Positions 32,614-44,458 are shown, counted from the stretch's first letter. The stretch: 64,000 bases of DNA from Marvania coccoides (GCA_963854735.1 OY978104.1:1240001-1304000); one strand, 5' to 3'. Notes: generated by a model from the letters alone, not told the origin. Numbers and translations are program-made.

Positions 32614-35514
32614 CTATCCATCGTCAAAGCTTTTCAAAAAATCGCCAATGTCGAGGTTAGCATCCCCATGGGCCACCTTCTCCTTCTCTTCTGGCATGCG
32701 CAGCTGCCCAGTGGACGCTTTGCAGTCCACCGCAGCCTCTGCGCCGCTGCCAGTCACTGCCGCCCCGCACTCAACCAGCCACTCCAAACAGTCGGGCAAA
32801 CCAGCGGCGGCGGGCTTGGAAGCGTACGCCCCTTCAAAAAACGCAGTTGCACACCCCGGCAACGGTGGGTTGGCAACGATAACGGCAGCACCCCCCCTCC
32901 CCTTCCCCTCCCTGCGCCCGTCATCAACTAATGAAGAAGATAGAGTGTTTTCGTCAGCAACAAAACCAAGCAACCTCGCGAGGAATTCCACAGATAGTGA
33001 GGGCTTGAAGGCCTTCACGAACGCGTTCAGCGCAGCAAAGCGCAGCCTGGGCACTGCCAGGTCCATCAGCGCCCGACCCAGCTTGGGCGCTGAAGCGTAC
33101 AGGCGGAAAAAGGACGCGTAGTCGGCAGAGGCAACGGCGGCACGCACTCTCAGCGCGTGCGCCACTTCTGGCTCCTTGGCCTCAGCGTCCCCCACCCTGC
33201 GCAGCGTGTTGAGGAGCGCCAACTGCTCCCCGTGCTGCGCGTGCACCGTCAGGTACAGCAGCCGCAGCGCCAGAAATTCTGGGCCACAACCGCCCTTGCT
33301 GTGCACTCCGTCTGCATGCAGCGCCGCCATTTGACCCTGGCACTGATTGTACTCTGCCAGGTCGCCGTACGCAAGGGCGGCACGGGCGTGGGCTTCGTAC
33401 ACAGCCATGGCCAGCGGACCACGCAGCGCCTGCACCACGCAATCCTGACGCATCCCCTTAAACTGGTCCTGCGCGTAAAAGTAGTTGACCTCGCCCGTGG
33501 CGATGAGGCGCAGCAGGCGGTCCAGGGCGCAGCGCAACACCGCCTCGGGGCGCACCGTGGACGGGTGAGGGGCGGAAGTGAGGCGGAAATAGCTCTTTTC
33601 GAGGGTCTGGCACGTGCCCTGCATGGGATGATGAAGGGGGGGAAGAATGTGTATGGGTTTCGCGGTGAAAAAAGGCAGTGAAGAAATCGAACCATATAGT
33701 ATTGCAACACCCAGCCTCGTAACAGAGGGGGGCCTAAGGTCATGGCACTTCCATCACACCCTATAAAATAATCATAAGAGAACAATTTCGGCGATGCCTG
33801 AAACAAACACCAACTCAAAATTCACTCGTTGTACTACTCGCCTGGATAGCAAACGCGTCCCAGTCCACGTCCTCCCCTCCCGCACCCGCATCGTACAGCA
33901 GCGCAGACAGCTTGGCCCGCCTGGACTGCGCGTGCTTGCGTGCCTTTTGTGATCCGGGTTTTGGCCCCGCCCCCTCTGCCGCCCCGTCCTTGAACCGCCC
34001 AGCCCGCTTGGCCCGCCTGGCGTCTTCATCATCGGCGAAACCGCCTCCCTGCGAAGCATCGCTCTCGCTGTCGCTCCAGGCTTCTGCTGATGACCATCTT
34101 TCACGCTTTCTACTACTACTTGTATCAGTGCTCACCATGCCCACCGCAGAACCGCGATGCCTGCCGCGGCCGCGACCCTCTCTGCCCGAATACGAGGTGG
34201 GAGTGGGCCAGCGGCTGCTGCTGTTGTCTCGGCACTCTTGGTCTCGGGATGAAAATGAGGTCGCCGCCGCGCCCCACCCCTGCTGCTGCTGCTGCTGCTG
34301 AGGTTGTTTCTGCGCCTGTGACCCTGCTGGTCCCGTCATTGCCGCCACCTCCAGCACCACCGCCGTTGCGTCCTGCGTGCTCAGTGTCAGGTCTGGCAGC
34401 GGGAGGGAGTCCCAGCTGCGGGTCCACAACTCACCTACGGAGTGGATGGAGAAGAAGGAAATACGGTGAGGAAGGTAGTCCAGTAATACTGAGCATTGCT
34501 GGCGATGGATTGCAAATAAAATGTGGGACATGAAAATATGACTATGAAAATAATGACTGCGGCCGTGCTTGCCTTTTTGCTGTGCGTCTGCGATGAGGGC
34601 ACGAAGCACGTCCTGGAGCTTTGTGCGCTGCTTGGTCGGCGCGATCTTGAATGCTCGCTCTACGTACGCCTTCACCGCAGGCGGCCAGTCTTTGGGGTTC
34701 AGCTGAGGGAGCGAAGACGAAGCTGCAGCAGCAGCGCCAAACCTGCCGCCGCCCCGCCCTCCTCTTCCTCCCGTTCCTCTCCCAGCGTCTCCAGTCTCCA
34801 CGCTGACGTAGGCAGGCCTGGGCGGCGGCTTCCCTGCAGAGATCGCCGCCGCTGCTGCCTGCGCTGCAGTAAGCAGCGGGTTTGATGGGTTTGCTGGGGC
34901 AGGAGGTCGAAACTGGTGATACGGCCTTCCGGGGGCTCTAATCATACCGGGGGGAGGTGCCACACCAGAAGGGCGTGACTGTTGTTGCTGGGGTGGAGCG
35001 GGGGAGGCATACGCTGCAGCTTGAGGGCGCGCTGCAGCGGCGGGTGCAGCTGCTGTGCTGCCCGTCCAGGGACCAGGGGTGCCCGCAGCCTGAGGCTGCG
35101 AACCTGGAGGGTACCTGCATCACAGCGTAAGAGAACCATTCTTTAGTTCACGAGTTTAAAAAAACAGCTGTGTAGAAAGGAAAACGTAAGAAGAACTTGC
35201 CCGTAGTATGCATTGTAATTATAGTTCGGGTAGCCCTGGGCATAGTAATACGCGGAGTAGTCGTAGCCCTGGGCAGCAGCGGAGACAGGCTGTGGTGCTG
35301 TCGCCCCGGGAGGAACTCCAGGTGCCCCTCCTGGCTGGGGCGGTGGTGCTGTGCCATAGTACGCGGCATAAGCTTGCGCATAGGCCTCGTGGGAGGCGTA
35401 CTGAGGGGCTGCTGCTGCTGCTGCTGCTGCACCAGCTTGCGGCGCCCCTCCTGGTGCAGCGAGCCCAGGAGGAGGGCCTGAAGGTGGCGGCAGCGGGGGC
35501 AACTGACCTGCCAT
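32614..35514 (-). CDS. SAC3/GANP-domain protein (THP3/LENG8-like)
   Basis: Exons 35514-35201, 35114-34573, 34434-33842 and 33618-32614 give 817 residues. The N-terminal half is Pro/Ala/Gln/Tyr-rich (polyAla and polyGln from CAG repeats). It is followed by AVKAYVERAFKIAPTKQR and GELWTRSWD, as in LENG8. A basic, Ser-rich linker leads to the SAC3/GANP domain: GTCQTLEKSYFRLTSAPHPS, TVRPEAVLRCALDRL, YFYAQDQFKGMRQD and GDLAEYNQCQGQMAAL. Members act in mRNA export or transcription elongation with PCI partners. All three introns start with GC: CGG|GCAAGT, AAG|GCAAGC and CAG|GCGAGT. The middle intron (138 nt) has no stop and keeps frame, so a retained-intron protein is possible. Confidence 0.88.
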
Positions 35515-35837
35515 AAATATTCGATACTTCAAGCCTGTCAAGCGCTCGCCATTCCCCCGAGGAAGATTAAAAAAAAATGAATGGCCGGGTTATAATACTA
35601 TATTAAGCACCCGTTTCGGGATCCTGAACATTAACGATTAAATGCAATATTAATTAAAAAACTAATTATTAATAAATAAAGCGAGTTTTGAGGAGTTCGT
35701 CGTTTCATACACCTTCCGTTTCGGGGAGATTTTCCGCACACTCTGGGCCACTGCATTCTTCTAAGTTTGGCTTTAATAATTCACTGCTCAACATTGATGT
35801 TTTAGACCTTGACGGACTGCTGAATTTCACTGATGCC
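35515..35837. promoter_or_regulatory. Divergent spacer, SAC3-like / YgfZ-like genes
   Basis: AT-rich near 35580-35680. An open frame from a TTG at 35688 joins the next gene, but no ATG occurs before 35838. Confidence 0.4.
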
Positions 35838-37517
35838 ATGGCCCTCCAAATGGCTTTCAAATCAAGCCAAGTGTACGCTGCCCAGCCTTCTGCCTCCTTG
35901 CATGCCGCATTGAAGCCGTGGATCATTCGACCGCCTCCATTCGGAGCGCAGCAGCTACCTACTACCCACCGCCCCGCCTGGTCGTTGCCCTTGCGTGCCA
36001 CACCGTCTGAAATCGATCTGGATGCGCTGCTGGGGGATCTGGACATGCCTGAGATTGATGCAGATTTGGCCAGCGTGCAGACTGACTCTGGAGCCATATT
36101 CGGGGTGGGTTAGGATGACTTTTTCCTGTGCACATAAGAATCCACCGCTGCTTTTCTCAGCTTGGCCATGAGCTATCTTGCTTACCTCCAGAAGGCGATG
36201 CAATTAAAAATAATCAATGTATTCAGGATACTATAGTAGTTTCCTAATTCAATTTAAACGCACCGAGTGCAGGACAACGGCGTGCCTTTTTCTTTCGGCA
36301 AAGACGGCTACGCCCTGGAGGCAATCGAAACGGGCGTGGCGCTGATCGACCGCTCCAACTGGGGCCGCCTGCGCCTGTCTGGTCCCGACCGCCTCACTTT
36401 CTTGCACTCTCAATCCACCGCCAGCCTGGCTGCCCTCACACCCGGCTCAGGCGCAGAAACTGTGCTGGTCACCCCCCAAGCCCGTGCCATCGATATTGCG
36501 ACCGTATACGCGCAAGGCGCTGGCGCCCTGATGGTTGTTTCCCCCGGCATGGGCCCTACAGTTCGGGAGCGCCTTGACAAGTACATTTTCATAGGGGACG
36601 ACGTCCAAGTGAAGGACATTTCGGGCATAACGGCCATGTTTTCGGTGCTGGGTCCCGGGAGCGACGCCGTCATGCAGGAGCTGGGCGCGGGTGAGCTTGT
36701 GGGATTGGGCGTTGGCGCACACGCTGTCTTTGGGGTTCAAGGCAAGCCGGTGATTGCAGCAGTCGGCGGGGGGTTGCCCGGCACAGGATACACGCTGATA
36801 GTGGAGGAATCAGCAGCGGCAGACCTGTGGAAGTCCATCGCAGCCAAGGTGAGCTCATTCCCTAAGTATATATTTTTGAAGTCGCTGGTTGACCCCCCCC
36901 CCCCTTTTTTCCTGCAATTTCTGAAGGACACCGTTCCCATGGGCACCCGCGCCTGGGAGATCGCTCGGGTGCTGGCGGGGCGGCCAGCCCCTGGCGCTGA
37001 GCTCACCGATGAGTACAACCCCCTGGAGGCGGGGCTCTACGGCGCAGTTTCGCTGAACAAAGGGTGCTACATCGGGCAGGAAACGCTGGCAAAGGTGCAC
37101 ACCCAGGGGGCTCTCAGGCGGGAGCTGTGGGGGCTGGAGCTGGACGCACCAGTTTCAGTTGGAGCCGCTGTGTCGACCCCAGGAGGCAAAGGGAAGCCGC
37201 TGGGAAAGGTGACATCGTATGTTGACACTGTGCAGATGGATCACCGTGCGCTGGCCATGCTGCGGTGCAAAGGAGAGGGCGGGGCACGGGTGGCGCTTGA
37301 GGGCACAAAAGTTGATGTTGAGGGGGTGTCGGGCAGGGTAGTGAGGTTGCCGTACGCGCAACGACAGTTCTCGGAAGGGTGTGCCCCCCCTGAAGGCGCT
37401 GCAGCGAAGCAGACGGCCCGGGAAGAGGAGGACGTGGTTGCGCGACGGGAGGCAAAACTGAAGCAGATGCAGGCTCAGTTGGCAGCATGGCAGGCGCAGC
37501 AGCAGGGGGGACAGTAA
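35838..37517 (+). CDS. YgfZ/Iba57-like folate-binding protein, probably plastid
   Basis: Exons 35838-36104, 36273-36848 and 36927-37517 give 477 residues. The first ~85 residues are a presequence plus an acidic linker. The body is a GcvT-like tetrahydrofolate-binding fold (GVALIDRSNWGRLRLSGPDR, LTFLHSQSTA). The diagnostic COG0354 motif KGCYIGQET lies at residues 326-334, with Cys328 the essential cysteine. These proteins help build or repair certain iron-sulfur enzymes. The N-terminal leader and similarity to the plant COG0354 plastid branch favour the plastid over mitochondria (inference). Intron 2 is short (78 nt), in frame, and carries a C12 tract with an AAG acceptor. The C-terminal tail is a Gln/Ala-rich helix. 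Confidence 0.85.
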
Positions 37518-37780
37518 CATCAATGTGTAAAAATGCCAATACTTTAATACATTCCCGACCATTTCGGCTATTCTCATGAGTCTGAGCACAACATTTTCAA
37601 GACCAGGTGGTACCCCAGATTTTGGGTAGTTTACTGGTTTTTTTTAAAACACTACTATCCATAAAACCACACTGCGGCGTTCAATCGCCAGCCAATGCAG
37701 CGAACACACATGCTTTGATAAGGAAGATTAAATCAATATTAATTAAGAAGAGACACCTAAAAAAATACCCCCGCAGCAAC

Positions 37781-38443
37781 ATGAGTTTGCGACGGGCAGC
37801 TGGAATTCGATTCAGCCTTCTGCGATCACTCTTTGGGAGCGAGGCGCTGGAGGCGGCGGCATGCGGCTCGCCTCACCTCTCATCGAGGCCAGCAGCAGCC
37901 AACCCATTGCTCAGCCTTCGCAATTTCGCAGCAGCCCCACAGGGCTCGGCATCGTTTGTATCTTCGTCCACTCCCGCCGCCGCTGACGCCGCACCTGAGC
38001 CTTCCTCTTCTTCCACCACTGCCGCTTCCCTGTTCCCCGACGTCCTTGCTCACCTTGATCAGCGAGCCTCCGAGCCATATGTCGTGCAGCCGCGCCGTGT
38101 GTTTGCCGTAGTGGAGGTTGGCGGTACCCAGTACAAGGTCACCCCAGACGACGTCATCGTTACTGAGAAGCTTGAAGGCGTTGACGTCAGCGATGTTGTG
38201 CGGCTGCAAAGGGTGCTCATGCTGGGTTCCGCCGCTGAGACAGTCATCGGGAGACCCTATGTGCCGGATGCCAGCGTAACCGCGGCAGTGGAGGAGCAGT
38301 TTTTGGACGGCAAGGTGATTATTTTCAAAAAGCGGCGGCGCAAAAACTCGAGGCGCACCAACGGGCACCGCCAGCCGCTGACCACGCTGCGCATCCTCAG
38401 CGTGGAGGGCATTGAAGAGGCCGCGGTGCCGGATGGAAACTGA
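37781..38443 (+). CDS. Mitochondrial-type ribosomal protein bL21
   Basis: An intronless 220-residue protein. Residues 1-~55 form an Arg/Leu/Ala presequence (MSLRRAAGIRFSLLRSLFG) ending near LRNFAAA, typical of mitochondrial import. The L21 domain starts at VFAVVEVGGTQYKVTPDDVI. It continues with DVVRLQRVLMLGS, TVIGRPYVPDASV and the family signature KVIIFKKRRRKNSRRTNGHR, which contacts 23S-type rRNA. The extra Ser/Ala-rich spacer between presequence and domain and the mitochondrial-like leader make the plastid less likely, but targeting is inferred. Confidence 0.9.
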   Translation: MSLRRAAGIRFSLLRSLFGSEALEAAACGSPHLSSRPAAANPLLSLRNFAAAPQGSASFVSSSTPAAADAAPEPSSSSTTAASLFPDVLAHLDQRASEPYVVQPRRVFAVVEVGGTQYKVTPDDVIVTEKLEGVDVSDVVRLQRVLMLGSAAETVIGRPYVPDASVTAAVEEQFLDGKVIIFKKRRRKNSRRTNGHRQPLTTLRILSVEGIEEAAVPDGN

Positions 38444-38603
38444 TAGAATCGATGTTTTTTTCTCTTCTTGCCACGCAACAGAATACCATGTAACTCTGTG
38501 CAGCGGTAACATTAAAATCAACCAATCGTATTTTCCTATCTAGCAACCCAAGATTCAGTGCAACAATAGCGCTTCTGTCTTCTACACCTTCTGTTTATCC
38601 GGC

Positions 38604-40731
38604 CTACACTGGGCAAATGCGCGTCTCCTTGGGGTTGAGCATCGTCAGCGCCAGCCGCCACCCCTCCCGCTGCGCCATCTCCTCAAATTGACGGTACAGC
38701 CCAGGACCGTTGGTAGCGACGTAGCGCACAGCCTGATCTCCAGGTGCAGCCGACACCCGCACCCCCTCAGCCGCACGCCGCAGCTTCCCCACAGTGCCTC
38801 CATTCCGCCCGATCGGCTCTTCCGCTGCTGCACCCTCCCCACCCTTCTGCAGCGTACTGCCGCCGCCATCCACAGGAACGGCTCCCACCAGGTGCAGCAC
38901 GCAGTGCGCGTCCAGGGTGGCTGCCAGCGTCTCTGCTGTGCCTGCCCCCTCACGCAGCATCACATACACCTTGCCAGTGTCAGAGCGGTACGTCAGAGCG
39001 TACTGCCGCCCTTTGAACGCATCCAACGCCGCTTTGAGCTCCACGGGTCCGGTGCACGCCTCCTCCACCGTGGCCCCCAGCACAATGCGCCTAGCGCTGG
39101 GGTCCCTCCACGGCAGAAGCGTCTCCTTGTCGTTGGCTTCTGCAGGGCCTGGCACCACGCCCGCCCCCAGCAGCCGCTTCGTAACGTACGACAGCCGCGC
39201 CCTGTTGAGGTAGGGCAGCTCCACCGAGTCCACTTCTTTCCTGGAAGCTATGAGGTAGCCGACTGACAGCAGCGCAAACGTGGTCACAATGGGGAGCTCC
39301 CCCCGCGACAGCAGGATGCCGCACGCCGTGCCCATCATATCAGCCAGATTGGCCACGCTCTCTCCTTTTGCGGTCACGTCAGCCAAGTTGTTCTGGCGGG
39401 CAAATGTGCGGTAGATTGGAGCGCGCGTGGAGGAGGCAGCCACCGCTGCGAGGTTCTTAGACAGGTTGGCGGTGCAGGCAAGGGGCAGGAACAGGCGCGG
39501 GGCTAGGGCGGTACTGAGCTCCAGCGCTGCCCCCAGCTCCATGAGGACGTCGCCGGCCAGGCGGAACTGCTTGAGCTCGCCGTCCAACGAGCGGCCCCTG
39601 GGATGGAGGATAACCACTATGTAAAGAGTAAACTAGCAATACAAGCACAGTTTTTATGGAGACTAGTTAAACGCAGCACGTATGCATGCAGGGCTCCGGA
39701 GTTGATACTCACCACCTGGCAAACAGGAAGCGTCCCAGCCGCCCTGCGCCATCTTTGACCACCCAGTTAATGGCAGCGGCAGCCTCGCCGGAGTGACGGT
39801 TGGCAACGCCCACCGCACGCAGCAAAGAGCGCGTGGTGAACACCGACATGGCGCCTGAACATATATATGAAGGGAAGAGATCAGAACAAAATAAGTTTTG
39901 AGGACAATGAACGAGAAAACAATTTCTTGTTCTCTCACCTCCGAAGAAGTACTGCACCCCTCTCCACCCCATGTACGTTGCATACTGGGGGGCCACCGAG
40001 TCGGGGTACCCCTGGGGCAGCAGGTAGTCGGCAAAACCGTCGCGCAACCGACGCCGGTGGGTGATGCGATCGTCAGCCACGATGAAACCGGCAGCAGCAG
40101 CAGCAGCAAAACCTTCAATTTCAGCGACGTCTCTGCTTCCCTTGGCCGCGCTGCCTGTTGCCGTTGGCACCCTTCTGTAGACCCGGCGGTGCCCCTTTGT
40201 CAACTCAATGCACACGATGGGGCTGCAGCTGTTGGCGAGCGCATCAGAGGTTGCTCTCTCTGCTCGCTGCTTGTCCGCTTCTGCAGTCTTTCTGCTGCTG
40301 GACGCTGCCTGCTGCCGCCTGTACCCCACCGCCACTGCCTTCTCCAGCGCCCGAACCTGAGACCCCAGGCGGGAAGAAATAGAAGCCAGGTGGGGGGCCA
40401 GCGCGTTGTGGTGCCATTGTTCTAGGGATTGAAGCACCGGGAGTTCCTGCAGTGTGTTGGAAAATGGGGTTAAGGGTGAGCAAGCCGAGGCAAAGTTTCC
40501 TTCCTTCCAAAAATTGAACCTACTTTGACGCCAGAAACGTGGGCAAAGGGGAGGCTAAGAATGGCTTGGGTTACATGGTGGTGGATGTTTCTCTCCAGCG
40601 TCACCAGGGCGTTTGGTTTTGGGGACGACGAGCGGCCGCCTCCTGCAAAAAGGTGTTCCAACCAACCAGCAAGGTGACGTGAGGATCGGCACTCGCATCG
40701 TGCTGACAAGACTGATCAACGCACCTTCCAT
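38604..40731 (-). CDS. ROOT UVB SENSITIVE (RUS/DUF647) family protein
   Basis: Five exons: 40731-40725 (only 7 nt, ATGGAAG), 40642-40524, 40446-39939, 39854-39713 and 39597-38604. They give about 589 residues and all introns are GT-AG. Joins restore YFFGGAMSVFTTRSLLRAVG and FLFARWGRSLDGELKQFRLA. Diagnostic DUF647 blocks are LPQGYPDSVAPQYATYMGWR, RSLLRAVGVANR, AAINWVVKDGAGRLGRFLFA and ANLSKNLAAVAASSTRAPIY. Plant RUS1/RUS2 act in UV-B sensing, auxin transport and vitamin-B6-linked signalling; the biochemistry is unsettled. The tiny first coding exon is inferred only from frame and splice sites, so the start is less certain than the rest. Confidence 0.85.
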
Positions 40732-41127
40732 GGGAGCACGGTTGCTTTAACGCAGCGAACGAAAAGTCTTAAGCCGAGACGACGGGATTTGTGGGTTTTC
40801 GTCGAAAGCAGTGGAAATGCCATGCATGGCACACTCGAGATCGTTTTAATAGTTTGAACGCAATATACACGGCGTATTTTGCTCAGCCAAGAGGGAGATC
40901 GCCAGCCGCAAGGAAGCCTTTTGGACGGTGGCTTGAAGACCTGTTTTTTATTTCTATTATGTGACCTCACATTATACATATACATGAAAACTTGGATGAC
41001 AACAAATACGCGCATCGCCACGATCGCAGAAACTACACAGCAAGTTTTGTTACAACTATTTAATTAAGCAGTTGATCTACACCTGATTCTTACAGAATCG
41101 CAGCCAGCCTGGGCATCAATTTTCTCG
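40732..41127. promoter_or_regulatory. Divergent spacer, RUS / Rpn13 genes
   Basis: 396 bp between divergent start codons. No coding sequence is evident. Confidence 0.4.
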
Positions 41128-42258
41128 ATGACAGAACCACTGGTGCAGCTGCGCGCCGGCAGGCTCGTTAAAGAACCCGCCAGCAACGTCCTGAAGCCTG
41201 ACGTCCGCAAAGGCCTCGTGCAAGTGCTCATGGACGACCAGGGGCTCGTGCATTTCCAGTGGAAGGAGCGCGACGCAGCGGGTGAACCCACTGGCGATCC
41301 AGAAATCGACTTCATCACTTTTCCTGGCGAGGCGGCGTTTGAAAAAGTGAGAGAAGATTAGCAGTTGGTTTGAGGCCTGTTTTACTTTAGTAAAACCAAA
41401 AAACGAATGAATACTTTATCTCTCCTTTAGATCGACCGCCCTGGCTCCCGTGTCTTCGCCTTGAAGTTCCCAGCTGAGCCGGACCGCAACCTCTTCTTCT
41501 GGGCGCAAGAGCCGCGGGCAGAGGCAGACGCGCCGTTTGTGCAGGCAGTCAACACAGCGCTCAACAGCGTCATGGACGGTGGGTATTTGTTCCTGATGCG
41601 GGGCTGCCACGTGTCTTGATGCCTCTTGTTTTACGGCATAGCCATAACCTCATGACGCCTGTTATATTCAGGAATGAACGAGGAGGTGGAAGCTACTGCA
41701 GAGCCCACCGCCACCCCCGCAAGCGGCTCTGCCCCTCCCAGCAGCAGCATCGGCATTGGGGCTGGCGCTCTCGCGGCCGCCCTCGCTGCCATGCAGGGAG
41801 GCGCCGCCGCGGCTGGCACCTCTGCAGGAGGAGGTGGCATGTATATCCCCACGGGCCCCTCCCTGGGAGATGTTCTGAAGGCTGAGCGCATCGTTCCGCT
41901 GCTGAGAGACCCGGAGCTGGTTGAGCGGGTGGTCCCTTACCTACCAGAGGGCCACCGCTCCCCGGAAGCGATGGCCGAGATCCTGCACAGCCCGCAGTTT
42001 AAGCACCAGTTGTACTTGCTGACACAGGCGCTGGCCACTGGGCAGGTGGAATCGTCGCAGTTTGGGTTGGGCCCCGCTGCGTTTGGGGTGACGGAGTTTC
42101 TGAAAGCCATTCAGCGGCAGGCCGACGAGGAGCGGGCTCAGCAGACAGAACAGCAGCAGCAGCAGGGTGAAGCGGAAGGCAGTGGTCCTCAAGCGATGGA
42201 CACGACAGAGGGTGAGGGAGGAGGCGAGAAGCCGAGCGGGGAGGGGCAAGGAAGCTAG
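41128..42258 (+). CDS. RPN13: 26S proteasome ubiquitin receptor Rpn13 (ADRM1)
   Basis: Exons 41128-41346, 41431-41578 and 41672-42258 give 317 residues. The N-terminal Pru domain is intact (LVQLRAGRLVKEPASNVLKP, KGLVQVLMDDQGLVHFQWKE, RVFALKFPAEPDRNLFFWAQ). It binds ubiquitin and the Rpn2 tail. An Ala/Gly/Thr-rich linker leads to the DEUBAD domain (LGDVLKAERIVPLLRDPELV, LPEGHRSPEAMAEILHSPQF), which recruits and activates the deubiquitinase UCH37. The end is an acidic Gln/Glu-rich tail. The short Pru plus DEUBAD layout is the full-length form seen in plants and animals. Confidence 0.93.
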
Positions 42259-42590
42259 TTTTTTTTTTTTTTTTTTAGTAACTGCGGTGTTTTGGTTTAA
42301 ACACTTTTTTTTCTTTTTTTTGAACTGAAAACAAAACAAAACAAAACTCTGAGTTTTGTTGTTTAAAAGAAATATAGTCCAATTACATGAAGACGACGTT
42401 CTTCAGTTGGTAGCACATATCGACAAATCATTACCAAAGCTACAAGATGCACGGTAAAAATACAAAAGCAAGCACAGGAGACAAACAGCATTATAGCTTG
42501 AACTGGTTGTAAACTATACCTAACAAAACACAGAGAAATAACGGCATTCGCTTCAAACACCCATTGCACACCAACAATTTATGCCGTTAT
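42259..42590. other. Convergent 3' spacer with homopolymer tracts
   Basis: T17 near 42260-42276 and further T and A runs, between the convergent RPN13 and SUMT genes. No gene seen. Confidence 0.5.
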
Positions 42591-43818
42591 TCACAGCATG
42601 CGCCACCCCGCCATCTCCTGCTCCTCGGCCAAATCGGCGGGCGTCGGAATCACCCCAGGGAGCACTGGAAGCGGTAGGTGGTGCGCTCCTGGTGCCTCCA
42701 GCCTGCGTCCTGTCGCCTGCGCCCTCTTCCAACCCTGCGCCACTGCCACCACCTTGCCGATCACAATCAGGGTGGGACTCTGCAGAGCAGCCTCGGTCGC
42801 AGCCTCACCCAATGTGCCCAGGGTCGCCCACACCACGCGCTGCTGCGGTGTTGTTCCCCTCTCCACCGCAGCGGCTGGGGTGTCAGCATCGAGCCCCCCC
42901 GCTGTCAGCTGTTTTGACAGCCTGCCCAGGGTGGCCAGCCCCATGTAGACCACCAGCGTGGTGTGGGGGTCCACCGCTGTGCCCACTGCCTCGTCCAGGT
43001 CCGCCTGTCCACCGTCCCTTGCGTGCCCAGTCAGAAATCTCACAGAGGTTGCCAACCCACGGTGGGTCAACGGGATGCCAAGCTCGGCAGCGATGCCTGC
43101 AGCAGCGGTGATGCCGGGGACGCAGTAAACCGACACCCCGCGCTCTTGCAGGTACTCCGCCTCCTCTCCACCCCGCCCAAACACGAATGGGTCCCCCCCT
43201 TTGAGGCGCACGACCAACGGGGCACCAGCGTCAGCCGCAAACAACCGCAGCAGCTCGTGAATCTCGGTTTGGGTGCGGGTGTGGTAGCTGCGCTGCTTGC
43301 CGACGTACACCATGAGCGCTGAGGGGCTGACCAGCCGCAGAATGTCTTCTGACACCAGGCGATCGTAGAGAACAACGTGGGCTGTCTGAAGCAGGCGCAC
43401 CGCCTTCAGGGTCAGCAGACCGGGGTCGCCGGGGCCAGTGCCCACCAGGTACACAGCGCCGGGGCCCTGCGAGGCCGCCACCTCTGTAAAATAATGCGCG
43501 AAAACAGGGCGAGTGAGCGGGAGAGTTGTTTGGGTGATGAAAAAACACAAAAAAAACAAATGAATAGAGCCTCGCACCTGGTTGCTTTGCGCGCAAGAGT
43601 TCAAGAAGATCTTCGCCAGAGGAGCCGTCCTCGTTGTACCACCCTGCCTCAGCAGCAGCGTTGCCAAGGGTGGCAGCCGCAGCTCTAGTGGCGGCACGCA
43701 GAGCGGCCTGGGGGAGCGGCCTCGCAGCGCTGCGCAATGAAGTGATGTGCACATGGCGGACAGCCGGGCCGCGCATATAGTTGAAGCTCGGGGGAAATAA
43801 AATTGGAAGCGCAGACAT
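42591..43818 (-). CDS. Uroporphyrinogen-III C-methyltransferase (SUMT), plastid
   Basis: Exons 43818-43578 and 43483-42591 give 377 residues. The first exon is a presequence (MSALPILFPPSFNYMRGPAV) with a short helical spacer. The splice restores AKQPEVAASQGPGAVYLVG. The enzyme domain carries LVGTGPGDPGLLTLKAVRLL (SAM-binding), VLYDRLVSEDIL, VVRLKGGDPFVFGRGGEEAE and PGITAAAGIAAELGIPLTHR. It performs the two SAM-dependent methylations of uroporphyrinogen III to precorrin-2, the first step to siroheme for nitrite and sulfite reductases. Only the methyltransferase module is present, as in plant UPM1, without the bacterial CysG oxidase/chelatase part. Confidence 0.93.
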
Positions 43819-44458
43819 GTTGTTTGTTTTTGCGAGCAAAGTATAGTGGAGCACGGCAACCCGCAAATTGGAACGCAGGCAAATGTTTAATTAGTTTTGT
43901 GTGAGCATAGGTGAATATTTTTAAGGTATTTTTAGGGTCTGTCCCGTGAGCTCCGAGCCCAGTTTTTTTTTCTGAGCGAGGCCCCTCAAGTATATATTTA
44001 CATTTTTTGCATATGCCCAGTGGGCCTGAGGGGTGATTGGGCTCGGTAAGGAGACCGCTATTGCAGTAGGTGCCCGTCGCCACTCAGTGCCATATTTTTT
44101 ACATATTTATTCAATAAATTATTCAAATAAAATGAATGATAGGGAGAGGGAACACGAGACCAGGCTTGTCGTAAGTCAACGCAGTGTGCGACCAACCCAG
44201 CGCCGAGCGAATGAAGGGCACCTAGGCACCATGCGCTTGCTGCCCCTCGGTAGAGACGGCAGAGACGCAGCTGGCTCAAAGTTTATTTTATGTTTACAAA
44301 TAAAACGAAGAGCAAATTAACATTCACCGCACCTGCCTCCTGGGCATGGGATCGGTTGTACTGCAGCTGCCTCTCCAACAAACTGAACTGGGGAATTGCT
44401 GATTCTCCAGTTTGCGGATAGAACCCACATTTGCATCTAAACAGAGAGAAACCTGGAA
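43819..44458. other. Intergenic transition into the AT-richer glycan region
   Basis: No gene seen. Composition becomes more AT-rich from here on. Confidence 0.4.
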
